Assembly: GCF_000062885.1 (NCBI RefSeq)
Contig: NC_009142.1
Location: 4,701,584 to 4,765,583 of the forward strand
Reading direction: 5' to 3'
Length of the DNA stretch: 64,000 bases
From: Saccharopolyspora erythraea NRRL 2338
GTDB lineage: Bacteria; Actinomycetota; Actinomycetes; Mycobacteriales; Pseudonocardiaceae
The notes under the pieces were generated by a model. That model had not been told where the DNA came from, made no database searches, and saw only the letters and a program-made list of their open reading frames with translations. Position numbers and translations under genes: made by a program. Positions 39,434-48,096 of this stretch are shown in pieces. Position 1 is the stretch's first letter. Each line of letters opens with the position of its first letter.

Positions 39434-40099
39434 TCAGCCGGCCGCGCTGAAGTGGCGCCGCAGCGAGTCGTGCGCGCCGTCGAGGTGCTCGCGCATGCAC
39501 CGCACGGCCGCCTCGGCCTCGCCGTCGCGCAGCGCGTCCAGCACCGCGCGGTGCTCGGTGGCGATGCGCTCGCGGCCCAGCGTCAGGCGCGTCTGGACCA
39601 TGCAGAGGTGGATCTCGCCCTGGATCGTCCGGTAGAGCCTGCTGAGCCGGGGGCTGCCGATCGCGTCGACCAGGATCTGGTGGAACCGCAGGTCGGCCTC
39701 GACGAACGTGCTGTGCGACGCCGACGGCCGCAGGCGGTCGAGGTCGGCCACCGCGCGCTCGGCCTCCTCCAGCACGCCGCCGTCCACCCCGGTCAGCCCC
39801 CGCACGACCTCCAGCTCCAGCGGGGTGCGCACGAGGAAGAGGTCGTTGATGTCGCCGATCCCCAGCCGCGGCACGGTCGCGGGCTTGTTGGCCTCGCGCT
39901 GCAGCAGTCCCTGGTAGACCAACGTGGAGATCGCGCTCTTGGCGGTGGGTCGCGAGACGCCGTACTCGGCGGCGACCTCGTTCTCGGCCAGCGTGGTGCC
40001 CGCCTGGATCTGGCCGTCCAGGACCCGGTCGCGCAGGGAGGCCACCAGGGCGTCCACGACCGAGACCGTGGACAGCGTGGTGAACGCCCGCCGCGCCAT
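39434..40099 (-). CDS. GntR-family regulator, FadR/FCD subfamily
   Basis: A 221-residue repressor, ATG 40099 preceded by AAGGAGG. Residues about 12-75 are the winged HTH (AENEVAAEYGVSRPTAKSAI). The FCD ligand domain follows with metal-type ligands D and H in EADLRFHQILVDA and histidines in TEHRAVLDAL and MREHLDGAH. It is divergent from the lactate permease operon, which suggests an LldR/GlcC-like regulator responding to lactate or glycolate. The palindrome TTGTCTGACAA at 40179-40189 fits the FadR-subfamily consensus TNGTNNNACNA and is its likely operator. Confidence 0.9.
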   Translation of the reverse strand: MARRAFTTLSTVSVVDALVASLRDRVLDGQIQAGTTLAENEVAAEYGVSRPTAKSAISTLVYQGLLQREANKPATVPRLGIGDINDLFLVRTPLELEVVRGLTGVDGGVLEEAERAVADLDRLRPSASHSTFVEADLRFHQILVDAIGSPRLSRLYRTIQGEIHLCMVQTRLTLGRERIATEHRAVLDALRDGEAEAAVRCMREHLDGAHDSLRRHFSAAG

Positions 40100-40139
40100 C
40101 GTGCCTCCTTATCGATCCACCGCCATCGTCGCACAACTG

Positions 40140-40189
40140 TTGACATCCCGGCGTTGACAGGCCCGCGTCGGTGTCCCATTGTCTGACAA
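40140..40189 (+). promoter_or_regulatory. promoter and GntR/FadR-type operator of the lactate/glycolate operon
   Basis: Two TTGACA hexamers occur at 40140-40145 and 40154-40159. The second, with a 17-base spacer, would use CATTGT (40177-40182) as -10. The perfect palindromic operator TTGTCTGACAA (40179-40189) overlaps that -10, so bound GntR protein would block polymerase. Confidence 0.65.
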
Positions 40190-40235
40190 CGATACGTGAG
40201 CCAAGCCACTCGGGTCAGCGACGACGGGAGGGCCG

Positions 40236-41867
40236 ATGCAGGTCTACGAGCAGAACTACGCCCCGTTCTGGGATTCCCTCGGATGGAGCGCGCTGTTCGC
40301 GGCATTACCCCTCCTGACGCTGTTCGCGCTGCTCGGCGGCCTGCGGTGGAAGGCGTGGAAGGCTTCCCTGGTCGCGCTCGCGGTGTCGCTGGCGGTCGCG
40401 CTCGCCGTCTACGGCATGCCGCTCGGGCAGGCCGTGCTGGCCGGCACCGAGGGGGCGGCGTTCGGCTTCATGCCGATCCTGTGGATCGTGCTCAACGCCA
40501 TCTGGATCTACAAGCTCACCGAGCTGACCGGGTGGGACGACGTGCTGCGCCGAGCCTTCGGCACGCTCTCCGGCGACCAGCGCGTCCAGGCGGTGATCAT
40601 CGCGTTCTGCTTCGGTGCGCTGCTGGAGGCGCTGGCCGGCTTCGGCACCCCGGTCGCGGTGTCGGCGGCCATGCTGATCGCCCTCGGCCTCCAGCCGATC
40701 AAGGCCGCCGGCGTCGCCCTGGTGGCCAACACCGCACCGGTCGCCTTCGGCGCGATCGGCGTGCCGATCACGACCCTCGGCGAGATCACGGGCCTGGACC
40801 CGGCGGAGGTGGGTGCGGTGGTCGGCCGCCAGACGCCGGTGCTGGCCGCCGTCGTACCGCTGGTCCTGGTGTTCATGGTCGACGGGCGCCGCGGCCTGCG
40901 CCAGACCTGGCCCGTCGCGCTCGCGACCGGCGTGGCCTTCGGCGTCGCCCAGTTCGTGAGCGCGAACTACATCTCCTACCAGATCGCCGACATCATCGCC
41001 GCCTTCGCGGGCGCGCTCGCCGCGATCGTGGTGCTGCGGGTGTGGCAGCCGCAGAAGCACACCGCGCTGGTCTCCTCCGGCGGGGGCGGGGACGCGGCCG
41101 CCGGCGAGCCGGCGGCCGAGCGCCCCTCGCGGGGCTCGGCCCTGCTGTCCTTCGCGCCTTACCTGATCGTGGTCGTGCTGTTCGCCATCACGACTTCCGG
41201 GCCGGTGTCGGACTGGCTGGCCGACCACGCGACCTGGAAGTGGCAGTGGCCGGGCCTGCACGTGGTGGACAGCGCAGGAGAAGCCCTGTCGGCTACCGCC
41301 TTCAAGTTCGAGCTGCTCAACGGCGGGACCGTCCTGCTGCTCGTCGGTGTGCTCACCGCGGTGCTCTACCGCGTCGGCCCGATGCGGGCGCTGCGCGCGT
41401 ACGGGGCGACTTTCGCGCAGTTCCGCTGGACGATCCTCACCGTGATGGCCGTGCTCGCGCTGGCCTACGTCATGAACTTCTCCGGGCAGACCATCACCCT
41501 CGGACTCTTCCTGGCCCAGGCGGGCAGCGTGTTCGCGCTGCTGTCGCCGGTGGTCGGCTGGCTCGGCGTGGCCGTCACCGGATCCGACACCTCGTCGAAC
41601 TCGCTGTTCGGCCTGCTCCAGCTCACCGCCGCGCAGCAGACGGGGCTCTCGGCGCAGCTGCTGGCCGCGGGGAACAGCTCCGGCGGCGTGCTCGGCAAGA
41701 TGGTCTCGCCGCAGAACCTGGCGATCGCCGCGGCCGTGGTGGGGATCGAGGGCCGCGAAGGCGAGCTGTTCCGCCGGGTCGTCGGCTGGAGCCTGGGCCT
41801 GCTCGTCCTGATCTGCCTGCTCGTCTACCTGCAGTCCACGCCGGTCCTGGGTTGGATGGTGAGCTGA
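40236..41867 (+). CDS. lldP: L-lactate permease (LctP family)
   Basis: A 543-residue membrane protein with about thirteen spans, ATG 40236 behind GACGGGAGGG. Family landmarks are the conserved AFCFGALLEALAGFGTPVAVSA-type region, NTAPVAFGAIGVPI, and the C-terminal TGSDTSSNSLFGLLQ plus GNSSGGVLGKMVSPQN. LctP proteins import lactate or glycolate with protons. The adjacent GlcD- and GlcF-like subunits would oxidise the imported 2-hydroxy acid. Its stop overlaps the next ATG by one base (TGATG). Confidence 0.94.
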   Translation: MQVYEQNYAPFWDSLGWSALFAALPLLTLFALLGGLRWKAWKASLVALAVSLAVALAVYGMPLGQAVLAGTEGAAFGFMPILWIVLNAIWIYKLTELTGWDDVLRRAFGTLSGDQRVQAVIIAFCFGALLEALAGFGTPVAVSAAMLIALGLQPIKAAGVALVANTAPVAFGAIGVPITTLGEITGLDPAEVGAVVGRQTPVLAAVVPLVLVFMVDGRRGLRQTWPVALATGVAFGVAQFVSANYISYQIADIIAAFAGALAAIVVLRVWQPQKHTALVSSGGGGDAAAGEPAAERPSRGSALLSFAPYLIVVVLFAITTSGPVSDWLADHATWKWQWPGLHVVDSAGEALSATAFKFELLNGGTVLLLVGVLTAVLYRVGPMRALRAYGATFAQFRWTILTVMAVLALAYVMNFSGQTITLGLFLAQAGSVFALLSPVVGWLGVAVTGSDTSSNSLFGLLQLTAAQQTGLSAQLLAAGNSSGGVLGKMVSPQNLAIAAAVVGIEGREGELFRRVVGWSLGLLVLICLLVYLQSTPVLGWMVS

Positions 41868-43249
41868 TGGCGCTGCCGAAGAAGGACGCCGACGCGCTGG
41901 CGTCCATCGTCGGGGCCGAGCACGTGCGCGTCGAGCCGGGAGAGCTGGCGCCCTACGCGCGCGACGCCACGCCGCTGTTCCACGCCGAACCCGACGCTGT
42001 CGTCTTCCCCGCCACGACGGCGGAAGTCGCCGAGGTGCTCGAGCTCGCGACCGAGCGCGGCATCCCGGTGACACCGCGCGGTGCCGGGACCAACCTCTGC
42101 GCCGCCACCGTCGCCGAGCGCGGCGGCATCGTGCTCGTGCTCACCCGCCTGAACCGGATCCTGGAGATCAGCCGGGAAGAACTGCTGGCGCGCGTCGAGC
42201 CGGGTGTGACCACCGCCCGGCTCGCCGACGCGGCGGGCGCGCGAGGTCTGCTCTACGCCCCCGACCCGGGCAGCCGCACCGCGTCCACAGTGGGCGGCAA
42301 CGTCGCGACCTGCGCCGGCGGCCTGCGCGGGCTGAAGTACGGCGTCACCCGCAACTACGTCCTCGGCCTCACCGCCGTGCTGCCGACCGGCGAGGTCGTC
42401 CGCACCGGAGGACGGCTGTGGAAGGACGTGGCGGGCTACGACCTGACCCGCCTGCTCACCGGATCGGAAGGCACGCTCGCGGTGATCACCGAGGTCACCG
42501 TGGCGCTGCTGCCCGCCCCGGCGGGCAGCGGGACCGGAGTGGCCTACTTCGACTCGCTCGCCGACGCCTGCCGGGCCGTCACCGCCGTCATCTCGGCGGG
42601 TCTGGTGCCCGCGACGCTGGAGTTCCTCGACCAGAAGTGCGTTGCCGCCGTGGAGGAGTTCGCCGCGCTCGGCCTGCGCACGGACGCGGGAGCGCTGCTG
42701 CTGTTCGGTGACGACGGCACCGACGACGTGGTGGCGGGCAACCTGGCGCGGATGGCCGAGGTATGCACGTCGGCAGGTGCGCTGGAGGTGACGCTGGCCG
42801 AGGACGTCGCGCGGTCCGAGGCCCTGCTGGCTGCCCGCCGCTGCTCGCTGCCCGCGCTGTCGCGGCTGAACTCGCTGACCATCCTGGAGGACGCGACCGT
42901 GCCCCGGCCGAAGCTGGCCGAGATGGTCGACCGCATCGACGCGATCGCGGCCCGCCACGAGCTGATGATCGCGACCTTCGGCCACGCCGGGGACGGAAAC
43001 CTGCACCCGACCTGCGTGCTGGACCCCGACGACGCCGGTGCCGTCGACCGCGCGCACAAGGCGTTCGCCGAGATCTTCGCCGCCGCGGTGGAGCTGGGCG
43101 GCACCATCACCGGCGAGCACGGCGTCGGCGCCGCGAAGCTGCCCTACCTCGCCGACCGCATCGGTCCCGAGCAAGTGGCGCTGCTGCGGCGGATCAAGAG
43201 CGCGTTCGACCCCGCCCGCATCCTCAACCCCGGAAAGCTGGGATCTTGA
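41867..43249 (+). CDS. glcD: FAD-linked 2-hydroxyacid oxidase subunit (GlcD-like)
   Basis: A 460-residue flavoprotein, ATG 41867 overlapping the permease stop. It has the PCMH/FAD_binding_4 fold: PVTPRGAGTNLCAATV, PDPGSRTASTVGGNVATCAG, LTGSEGTLAVITEVT, and the C-terminal FAD-oxidase domain with TFGHAGDGNLHP and ITGEHGVGAAKLPYL. This is the pattern of glycolate oxidase GlcD and D-lactate dehydrogenases. Its electron partner is the iron-sulfur protein encoded at 44222, now separated from it by a TnpB element. The stop TGA lies directly at the boundary of that element. Confidence 0.93.
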   Translation: MALPKKDADALASIVGAEHVRVEPGELAPYARDATPLFHAEPDAVVFPATTAEVAEVLELATERGIPVTPRGAGTNLCAATVAERGGIVLVLTRLNRILEISREELLARVEPGVTTARLADAAGARGLLYAPDPGSRTASTVGGNVATCAGGLRGLKYGVTRNYVLGLTAVLPTGEVVRTGGRLWKDVAGYDLTRLLTGSEGTLAVITEVTVALLPAPAGSGTGVAYFDSLADACRAVTAVISAGLVPATLEFLDQKCVAAVEEFAALGLRTDAGALLLFGDDGTDDVVAGNLARMAEVCTSAGALEVTLAEDVARSEALLAARRCSLPALSRLNSLTILEDATVPRPKLAEMVDRIDAIAARHELMIATFGHAGDGNLHPTCVLDPDDAGAVDRAHKAFAEIFAAAVELGGTITGEHGVGAAKLPYLADRIGPEQVALLRRIKSAFDPARILNPGKLGS

Positions 43250-43250
43250 C

Positions 43251-44210
43251 TACTCCCCGCCGTGAAGGGCGGGAATTCCCTTCCGGCTCGCGCCGGAATG
43301 TTCCTGCTTCTCAGCCGACTGCCCGTCCGGGAGGTCTCCCGTTGAGGTCTTACACCGGCTCCACAGGCCGATACCGCCAGCCCGGCGGCCGGAATGTTCT
43401 TCGCGGCGTTGACGTCCCGGTCGTGGGCCGTGTTGCAGCCGGAGCACGTCCACGTGCGGACGTTGAGCGTGCCGTTACGGAGCATGTTGCGCACCTGAAG
43501 GTCTTCGATCACGACCGTTTGGTTCTCGCGCACGAGTCGAGTGGTGACCTTGTGCAGGTGGTCCCGGCGCCGGTCGGTGATCCGCGCATGGCCCCGGGCG
43601 ACCTTCCGACGGGCCTTGTCCCGGTTGTTCGAGCCCTTTTGTTTGCGGGCAAGTTCCCGCCGGGCCTTCGCCAGACGGGTCCGGTCCCGGTTCTCGTGCT
43701 TGGGGTTGGTGATCTTCCCGCCGGTCGACAGCGTGGCCAGCGAGCTGATGCCCGCGTCCACACCCACGGCGGTGTCGCTCAGGTCGTGCTGCTCAACCGA
43801 CGTTTCCACCAGGAGGGACACGAACCACCGGTCAGCCGCGTCTCGCGACACGGTCACCGTGGACGGCTCCGCACCCTCCGGAAGAGGACGCGACCACTCG
43901 TCGGTCTTCTTCCACGCGGTCAGCATCGCGGAGGTCTCGGTGTAGTTCACCCGGCGTTGCTCTGTGAACCACGCGCGGGTCCTGGCGTCCAGGGCGAGGT
44001 TGTAGAGCTTGCGGACGCAACCGAACGTGCGCAGCAACTCCTGCCGCTGCGCACGTTCGGATAGAAGCGGTACTTGTACGCCCGCTTCACCCGCGTTCTC
44101 GCCGTGCCTCACAGGTTAGTAAGCCAGTTTGCAAGTGCCGATCTCGGGTGATCAACGAACAGCACTCGGGATCAGCTCCTCCCCGACCTGAAGGCCGGGG
44201 CATCCGCCGA
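43251..44210 (-). mobile_element. IS200/IS605-type (tnpB-only, IS1341 group) element, decayed
   Basis: An approximately 960-bp element lies between glcD and glcF. Each end has a short imperfect palindrome typical of the family: CCCGCC/GGCGGG at 43256-43273 and a hairpin of CCCCGACC with GGCCGGGG at 44181-44200. There is no tnpA gene, and only a degraded tnpB. The insertion point touches the glcD stop context (CTTGAC at 43245-43250). Exact boundaries are estimated from these hairpins. Confidence 0.7.
43267..44090 (-). pseudogene. TnpB (RNA-guided nuclease family) remnant with frameshift and two internal deletions
   Basis: The start KRAYKYRFYP (GTG 44090) is in one frame; from ERAQRQELLRTFG the protein continues one base out of frame (shift near 44058-44060). 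Compared with related actinobacterial TnpBs, about 75 residues are missing between TAWKKTDEW and SRPLPEGAEP. About 55 more are missing between VRNML and LNVRTWTC, removing the first half of the zinc finger. All three RuvC acidic residues survive (GVDAGISS, VVIEDLQ, HDRDVNAAKN). The frame then runs without a stop into antisense of glcD. It is very unlikely to be an active guide nuclease. Confidence 0.85.
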
Positions 44211-44221
44211 TTGGATTTCAG

Positions 44222-45301
44222 ATGACCGAGCCGGCCGAGCGCGGGATCTTCGGCAAGGACCTGCTGGACCGCTGCATCTCCTGCGGTTTCTGCCTGCCCG
44301 CCTGCCCCACCTACGCGCTCACCGGCGACGAGGCGTCGTCGCCGCGCGGGCGCATCACGCTGATGCGCGCGCTGGAGACCGGGCGGCTCGACGAGGACGA
44401 CCCCACCCTCGCCGAGGAGTCGTCGTTCTGCCTCGGCTGCCGCAGCTGCGAGACGGTGTGCCCGGCCGGTGTGGAGTACGGCGCGCTCCTGGAGCAGTGG
44501 CGCGACCACCAGTGGCGGGGCAGGCGCCGCCCGTGGATCGCGCGGCTGCTCATGGCGGTGGTGTCCCGGACGTGGCTGCTGCGCCTGCAGGGCCTCGTCC
44601 GGCGCCACGCCCGTGCGCGCTCGCGGGAGGACGGGTCCGCGCTGATGCTCGGTTGCGTCGAACGCGGGCTGTACCCGCAGGTCAGCCGGGCGGCGCGGGC
44701 GCTTCGCCCGGAGCTCGCCGCCCCGGCGGCCCAGGGTTGCTGCGGCGCGCTGCACGCGCACAACGGCGACTCCGCCAAGGGCGCCGCGCTCGCGCGCGAA
44801 CTCGGTGACCGGCTGCCCGGGCGCATCGTCACCACCGCCGGGGGTTGCGCGGCACACCTGAGCACCCATCTGGGACGCGACCGCGTCAAGGAGGTCAGCG
44901 AGTACCTCGCCGAGGCCGGCCACCAGGCGCTCGGCGAGGTCCGCGTCGGAGACCGCCGTGCGCGCGTCGCGCTGCAGGACTCGTGCCACCTGCGCAACGG
45001 CATGGGCGTGACCCGCCAGCCGCGCGACCTGATCCGCGCCGTGGCCGACTACGTCGAGCTGCCCGGCGCCGGTGACTGCTGCGGTGCCGCGGGCACGTAC
45101 GCGATGCTGCGGCCGAAGGACAGCCGCGCCGTGCTGGATCCGAAGCTCGACGCGATCGAGCAGTCCGGTGTGGACTACGTCGTGGCCGTCAACCCGGGCT
45201 GCCTCCGCCAGTTGCAGCAGAGCCTGCGGGCACGCCGCTCCACAATCCGCGCGCTGCACCTGGTCGAGCTCCTGCGGGAGGCGCAGAACGCGCGGGTGTG
45301 A
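44222..45301 (+). CDS. glcF: glycolate/lactate oxidase iron-sulfur subunit (GlcF/LutA-like)
   Basis: A 359-residue iron-sulfur protein with two 4Fe-4S motifs, CISCGFCLPACPTY near residue 18 and CLGCRSCETVCPAG near 70, and two CCG cysteine-rich domains marked by QGCCGALHAH and GDCCGAAGTYAM. It passes electrons from the GlcD-like flavoprotein to the membrane quinone pool. It was originally next to glcD and is now 970 bases downstream because of the TnpB element, which also removed the usual ribosome site: only GGATTTCAG precedes ATG 44222. Expression may therefore be reduced. Confidence 0.92.
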   Translation: MTEPAERGIFGKDLLDRCISCGFCLPACPTYALTGDEASSPRGRITLMRALETGRLDEDDPTLAEESSFCLGCRSCETVCPAGVEYGALLEQWRDHQWRGRRRPWIARLLMAVVSRTWLLRLQGLVRRHARARSREDGSALMLGCVERGLYPQVSRAARALRPELAAPAAQGCCGALHAHNGDSAKGAALARELGDRLPGRIVTTAGGCAAHLSTHLGRDRVKEVSEYLAEAGHQALGEVRVGDRRARVALQDSCHLRNGMGVTRQPRDLIRAVADYVELPGAGDCCGAAGTYAMLRPKDSRAVLDPKLDAIEQSGVDYVVAVNPGCLRQLQQSLRARRSTIRALHLVELLREAQNARV

Positions 45302-45936
45302 GCCACCGGGGCGGTGGGCTCACGCGAGGTACGCGCCGTCGATGTCGACAACCGCGCCGGTGCCTAACGACGCGCCCGGACCGGCGCGCCAAGCAGATCG
45401 TGCTCGCCGCGTCCGGTCCCCCTGCGGTCCAGGCCGCTCCACGCGGCGCCTCCGGTCGCCGCTGACCACGCTTTCGGCCTCGCAGTAGGAGAGCGCGCGC
45501 GACCTGCTGGAGGAGCTCCTGGCGCGATAGGACTCACCGGATGACGGGCCGAGGCACTCGTTCCGCGGCCACATCCGGGCACACGCCCGCATGCTGTTCG
45601 GCGGGAACTCCACCCCGCCGCGGACGGCTATTGGCCCGTGCACATTCCCGAAAGCCAGTCAGCCTCGGCACGACCAACAGGTCGTCCACCTGGTTCGCAC
45701 CGAGGTCGGCCGAGCCTCACACCCCCGGCAGGTTCGCCGGACCGAAGAAGCAAGTCGAAATCGGTGTTGCCCAGCCTGTGTGGACACCGATGTTCCCTGT
45801 CATTGGCTTGCTGACAAAGACGCGGGGGCAGAGGACACTGCCAGAGCGGGAAGCCGCTGCCCCAGCTCGGCACCCGAGCCCGGACCACGAGATTCCGACC
45901 TGCTCTCCGGCACGCTGGAGAGCCGACGAACCCGAC
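45302..45936. other. 635-bp region without an intact gene; possible dehydrogenase remnant
   Basis: On the minus strand, 45320-45380 reads GASLGTGAVVDIDGAYLA and a stop, which resembles the C-terminal end of a short-chain dehydrogenase, with nothing recognisable upstream of it. The remainder shows frames interrupted by stops and no ribosome site. It looks like degraded sequence bordering the insertion-sequence cluster. Confidence 0.35.
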
Positions 45937-46533
45937 TCAGATGTTGATATCCCAGCTGCCGACGTACCAAGCGTTCTCGTGCTTCTTGACTTCCAATGAC
46001 AGGCTGAACGAGCCGGTGTCGCCGGACGAGCCGATGAGCTCCAGCTCGCGCAGGGTCCGGCCGTCAAGCGTAATGGCCGAGTCCGGCACCGTGACGGTGT
46101 CGCCCTCCTCGACCACGCCGGTAACCGCCACCTTGCCTTCCGGCGGGAGCTTCACTCCCGGCTTGGCCCAGGCGTTGCGCAATACGGCCAGCGACCTCGT
46201 CACCTCCTGTCTCGCGCAGAAGGCCGCAGGATCTTGGTCTACCTCCAGGACCGGAGCACTGGCTATGCACGTCTGCGAATACCGCTCCTGAAGCACTTGG
46301 GTGACGAAGGTCTTCACAGCGTCAGCGGGTTTCTGGCTTCCCTGGTTGCCCACAGGCTGCGCTGGTGGTGGCGTGCTTTGGCTCTTTCCACTCGGTGAAG
46401 CGGATCGAGCGTCGTCCTCCCCCGTCGCCGCGGTCTGCGAACCGCAGCCCGTCAGGCTCAACGCGAGCACGGTCAAGGCCACCGGCCATCTCATGTTGGA
46501 CGCCTGAACGCCACGGACCGAACCGATCTCCAT
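45937..46533 (-). CDS. putative lipoprotein, function unknown
   Basis: A 198-residue exported protein. ATG 46533 is preceded by a very strong AGGAGGGG site, giving a long n-region before the hydrophobic WPVALTVLALSLTGC; ATG 46494 would give a more usual signal peptide but lacks a ribosome site. The lipobox LTGC places the acylated cysteine near residue 30. A Ser/Pro/Gln-rich linker (about 35-70) leads to a compact domain with two cysteines (QTCIASA and AAFCARQ) and a terminal KKHENAWYVGSW. The shape suggests a small NTF2-like or related domain but I do not recognise it. Confidence 0.75.
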   Translation of the reverse strand: MEIGSVRGVQASNMRWPVALTVLALSLTGCGSQTAATGEDDARSASPSGKSQSTPPPAQPVGNQGSQKPADAVKTFVTQVLQERYSQTCIASAPVLEVDQDPAAFCARQEVTRSLAVLRNAWAKPGVKLPPEGKVAVTGVVEEGDTVTVPDSAITLDGRTLRELELIGSSGDTGSFSLSLEVKKHENAWYVGSWDINI

Positions 46534-46968
46534 ACGATTCCCCTCCTGGATCGCCTCTCACCCTCTCGACATGACGACTCCGGACAGCCGTGTCGTCCCC
46601 TCCGCGCGACCACGAATGGTTGCCCTGTGAGGGGATGACCGCTTATGGCGTCATGCGGCACGACCCTAACCCGCCACGATCGCGCGGCAGTAGAAACAAT
46701 GGACCGAACGTGCACGCGCGCGTGTCCGAGCGGGCAGGAAGCACAGCCGGATTCCAGGGCGGGGCTCGAAAAGCGACCGGGAAACACTGCAGCGCCGAAA
46801 ACCTTGGCGCGCCCGGAGACAGCGAAGGAAGATACCAGGGCACGAGCAAGAGACCGGAGGCCAGCCGCGATGTTTTGCCGGTGATTGACCGACGGCGTCA
46901 ACGATCTCGCTCGGCGTCGGTATCCGTCGGGCTTTCGTGCGGACCGATTCGGAATAGGTCGTGGCCAT
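46534..46968. other. 435-bp region without a supportable gene
   Basis: This is non-coding or degraded sequence between the lipoprotein gene and the IS256 fragment. The open frames here are compositional and match nothing I recognise. Its right edge is the point where homology to the IS256 transposase stops. Confidence 0.4.
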
Positions 46969-47175
46969 ACGGTCGCGAGGCACTTCGGTCTCGACCGGGC
47001 CGATCTCGGTGAGCACGGCCTTGGTCCACGTGCCGTTACGGGAGTTCCTACTCCCACGACCAGCAGCCGCGTGCTTGCCATATCCCAGGTGCTCGGTCAC
47101 CTCCGCGTCCATGGCGGTCTCGAGCACGTTCTTGGTCAGCTGGTTGAGCAGCCCATTCGGGCCCACCAGCTCCAC
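46969..47175 (-). pseudogene. IS256-family (mutator) transposase, N-terminal fragment
   Basis: The first 69 codons of an IS256-family transposase survive from GTG 47175: LLNQLTKNVLETAMDAEVTEHLGYGKH, written here only by its landmarks LTKNVLETAMDAE, GYGKHAAAG and TEIGPVETEVPRDR. After PRDR (near 46969) the similarity ends abruptly and the DDE core is absent. The fragment lies eight bases from the left end of the IS5-family element. Confidence 0.8.
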
Positions 47176-47182
47176 ACCCTTA

Positions 47183-48093
47183 GGGGTCCTTTCAGATTGC
47201 GTGTGTGGGGAGCTTGGCGGCGAGGATCATGCAGTGGGTGAGTTGGAGGAAGCCGTCGTGGATGTCGTCGCGGGTTTCCCAGCGGATCCGTAGGCGGCGT
47301 GGTCCGTGCAGCCAGGCGATCGCGGCTTCGACCACCCACCGCAGCTTGCCGAGGCCGGAACCGTGGTCGTCACCTCGGCGAGCGATCCGGGGTGTGATGC
47401 CCCGGGCCCGCAGCTTGTCTCGGTAGACGTCGTGGTCGTAGGCCCGGTCTGCGTAGAGGCGGCGGGGTTTGCGGCGGGGCCGACCCGGCCGTCCGCGCAC
47501 CGGTGGGATCGCCTCCACCAGCGGCACCAGCTGGGTCACATCGTTGCGGTTGCTGCCGGTCAGCACCACCCGCAACGGGGTTCCACAGGCATCGGTGATG
47601 ACGTGGTGCTTCGAGCCCGGCCGACCACGGTCAACCGGACTCGGACCGACTTTTGGGCAACCACGTCCCCGTTTGGCCTGGATCTGGGAGGAATCCACGA
47701 CCGCTCGGGAGAAGTCCAACTGATCGGCCGCTCGCAGGCGATCCAGCAGCACCCGCTGCAACTGCTCCCGTACTCCGGCCTGCTGCCACTCGGCCAACCG
47801 CCGCCAGCACGTCGACCCCGAGCCGAATCCCAACTCCTGCGGCAGAAACTCCCACTGGATGCCGGTGTAGAGCACGAACAAGATGCCCTGCAGAGTCTTG
47901 CGATCGTCGATCCGACGCCGACCCGGATACCGAAACCGACGCTCGTGCCGGGGCAGCAACGGCTCGATCAACGCCCACAACTCGTCGCTGACCTCCCACG
48001 GCCTCGGGCGAGCCATCTCACGCTCCCAACGATCGAAACGTGATCAACTCCAGCCACCACCATGCCAGACCAAGATCATTATGCAAGGACCCC
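47183..48093 (-). mobile_element. IS5-family insertion sequence, complete
   Basis: A 911-bp element whose ends GGGGTCCTT (left, 47183) and AAGGACCCC (right, 48085-48093) are inverted repeats, flanked by a TTA target duplication (47180-47182 and 48094-48096), as is usual for IS5-type elements. It carries one uninterrupted transposase gene and so may be active. Confidence 0.88.
47192..48016 (-). CDS. IS5-family transposase
   Basis: A 274-residue single-ORF transposase. The N-terminal DUF4096 region (WEVSDELWALIEPLLP) is followed by a DDE domain: AVVDSSQIQA (first D), LYADRAYDHD (second D) and WVVEAAIAWLHGPRRLR (the glutamate in the YREK-like stretch). Length and layout fit members encoded in one frame, in contrast to IS5 relatives that need frameshifting. 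It occupies almost the whole element, ending nine bases from the left inverted repeat. Confidence 0.92.
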   Translation of the reverse strand: MARPRPWEVSDELWALIEPLLPRHERRFRYPGRRRIDDRKTLQGILFVLYTGIQWEFLPQELGFGSGSTCWRRLAEWQQAGVREQLQRVLLDRLRAADQLDFSRAVVDSSQIQAKRGRGCPKVGPSPVDRGRPGSKHHVITDACGTPLRVVLTGSNRNDVTQLVPLVEAIPPVRGRPGRPRRKPRRLYADRAYDHDVYRDKLRARGITPRIARRGDDHGSGLGKLRWVVEAAIAWLHGPRRLRIRWETRDDIHDGFLQLTHCMILAAKLPTHAI

Positions 48094-48096
48094 TTA

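Noticed and set aside
40196-41866. GTG at 40196 as a start joined in frame to glcD
   Set aside because: The region from 40236 is clearly the lactate permease in another frame; glcD starts at ATG 41867 overlapping the permease stop.
43251-44210. Functional RNA-guided TnpB system
   Set aside because: The protein has a frameshift at its start and lacks about 130 residues including half of the zinc finger; no tnpA is present.
45320-45643. Intact minus-strand gene with a dehydrogenase-like C-terminus
   Set aside because: Only the last 18 or so residues look like a short-chain dehydrogenase; the rest lacks the Rossmann motif and catalytic tyrosine.
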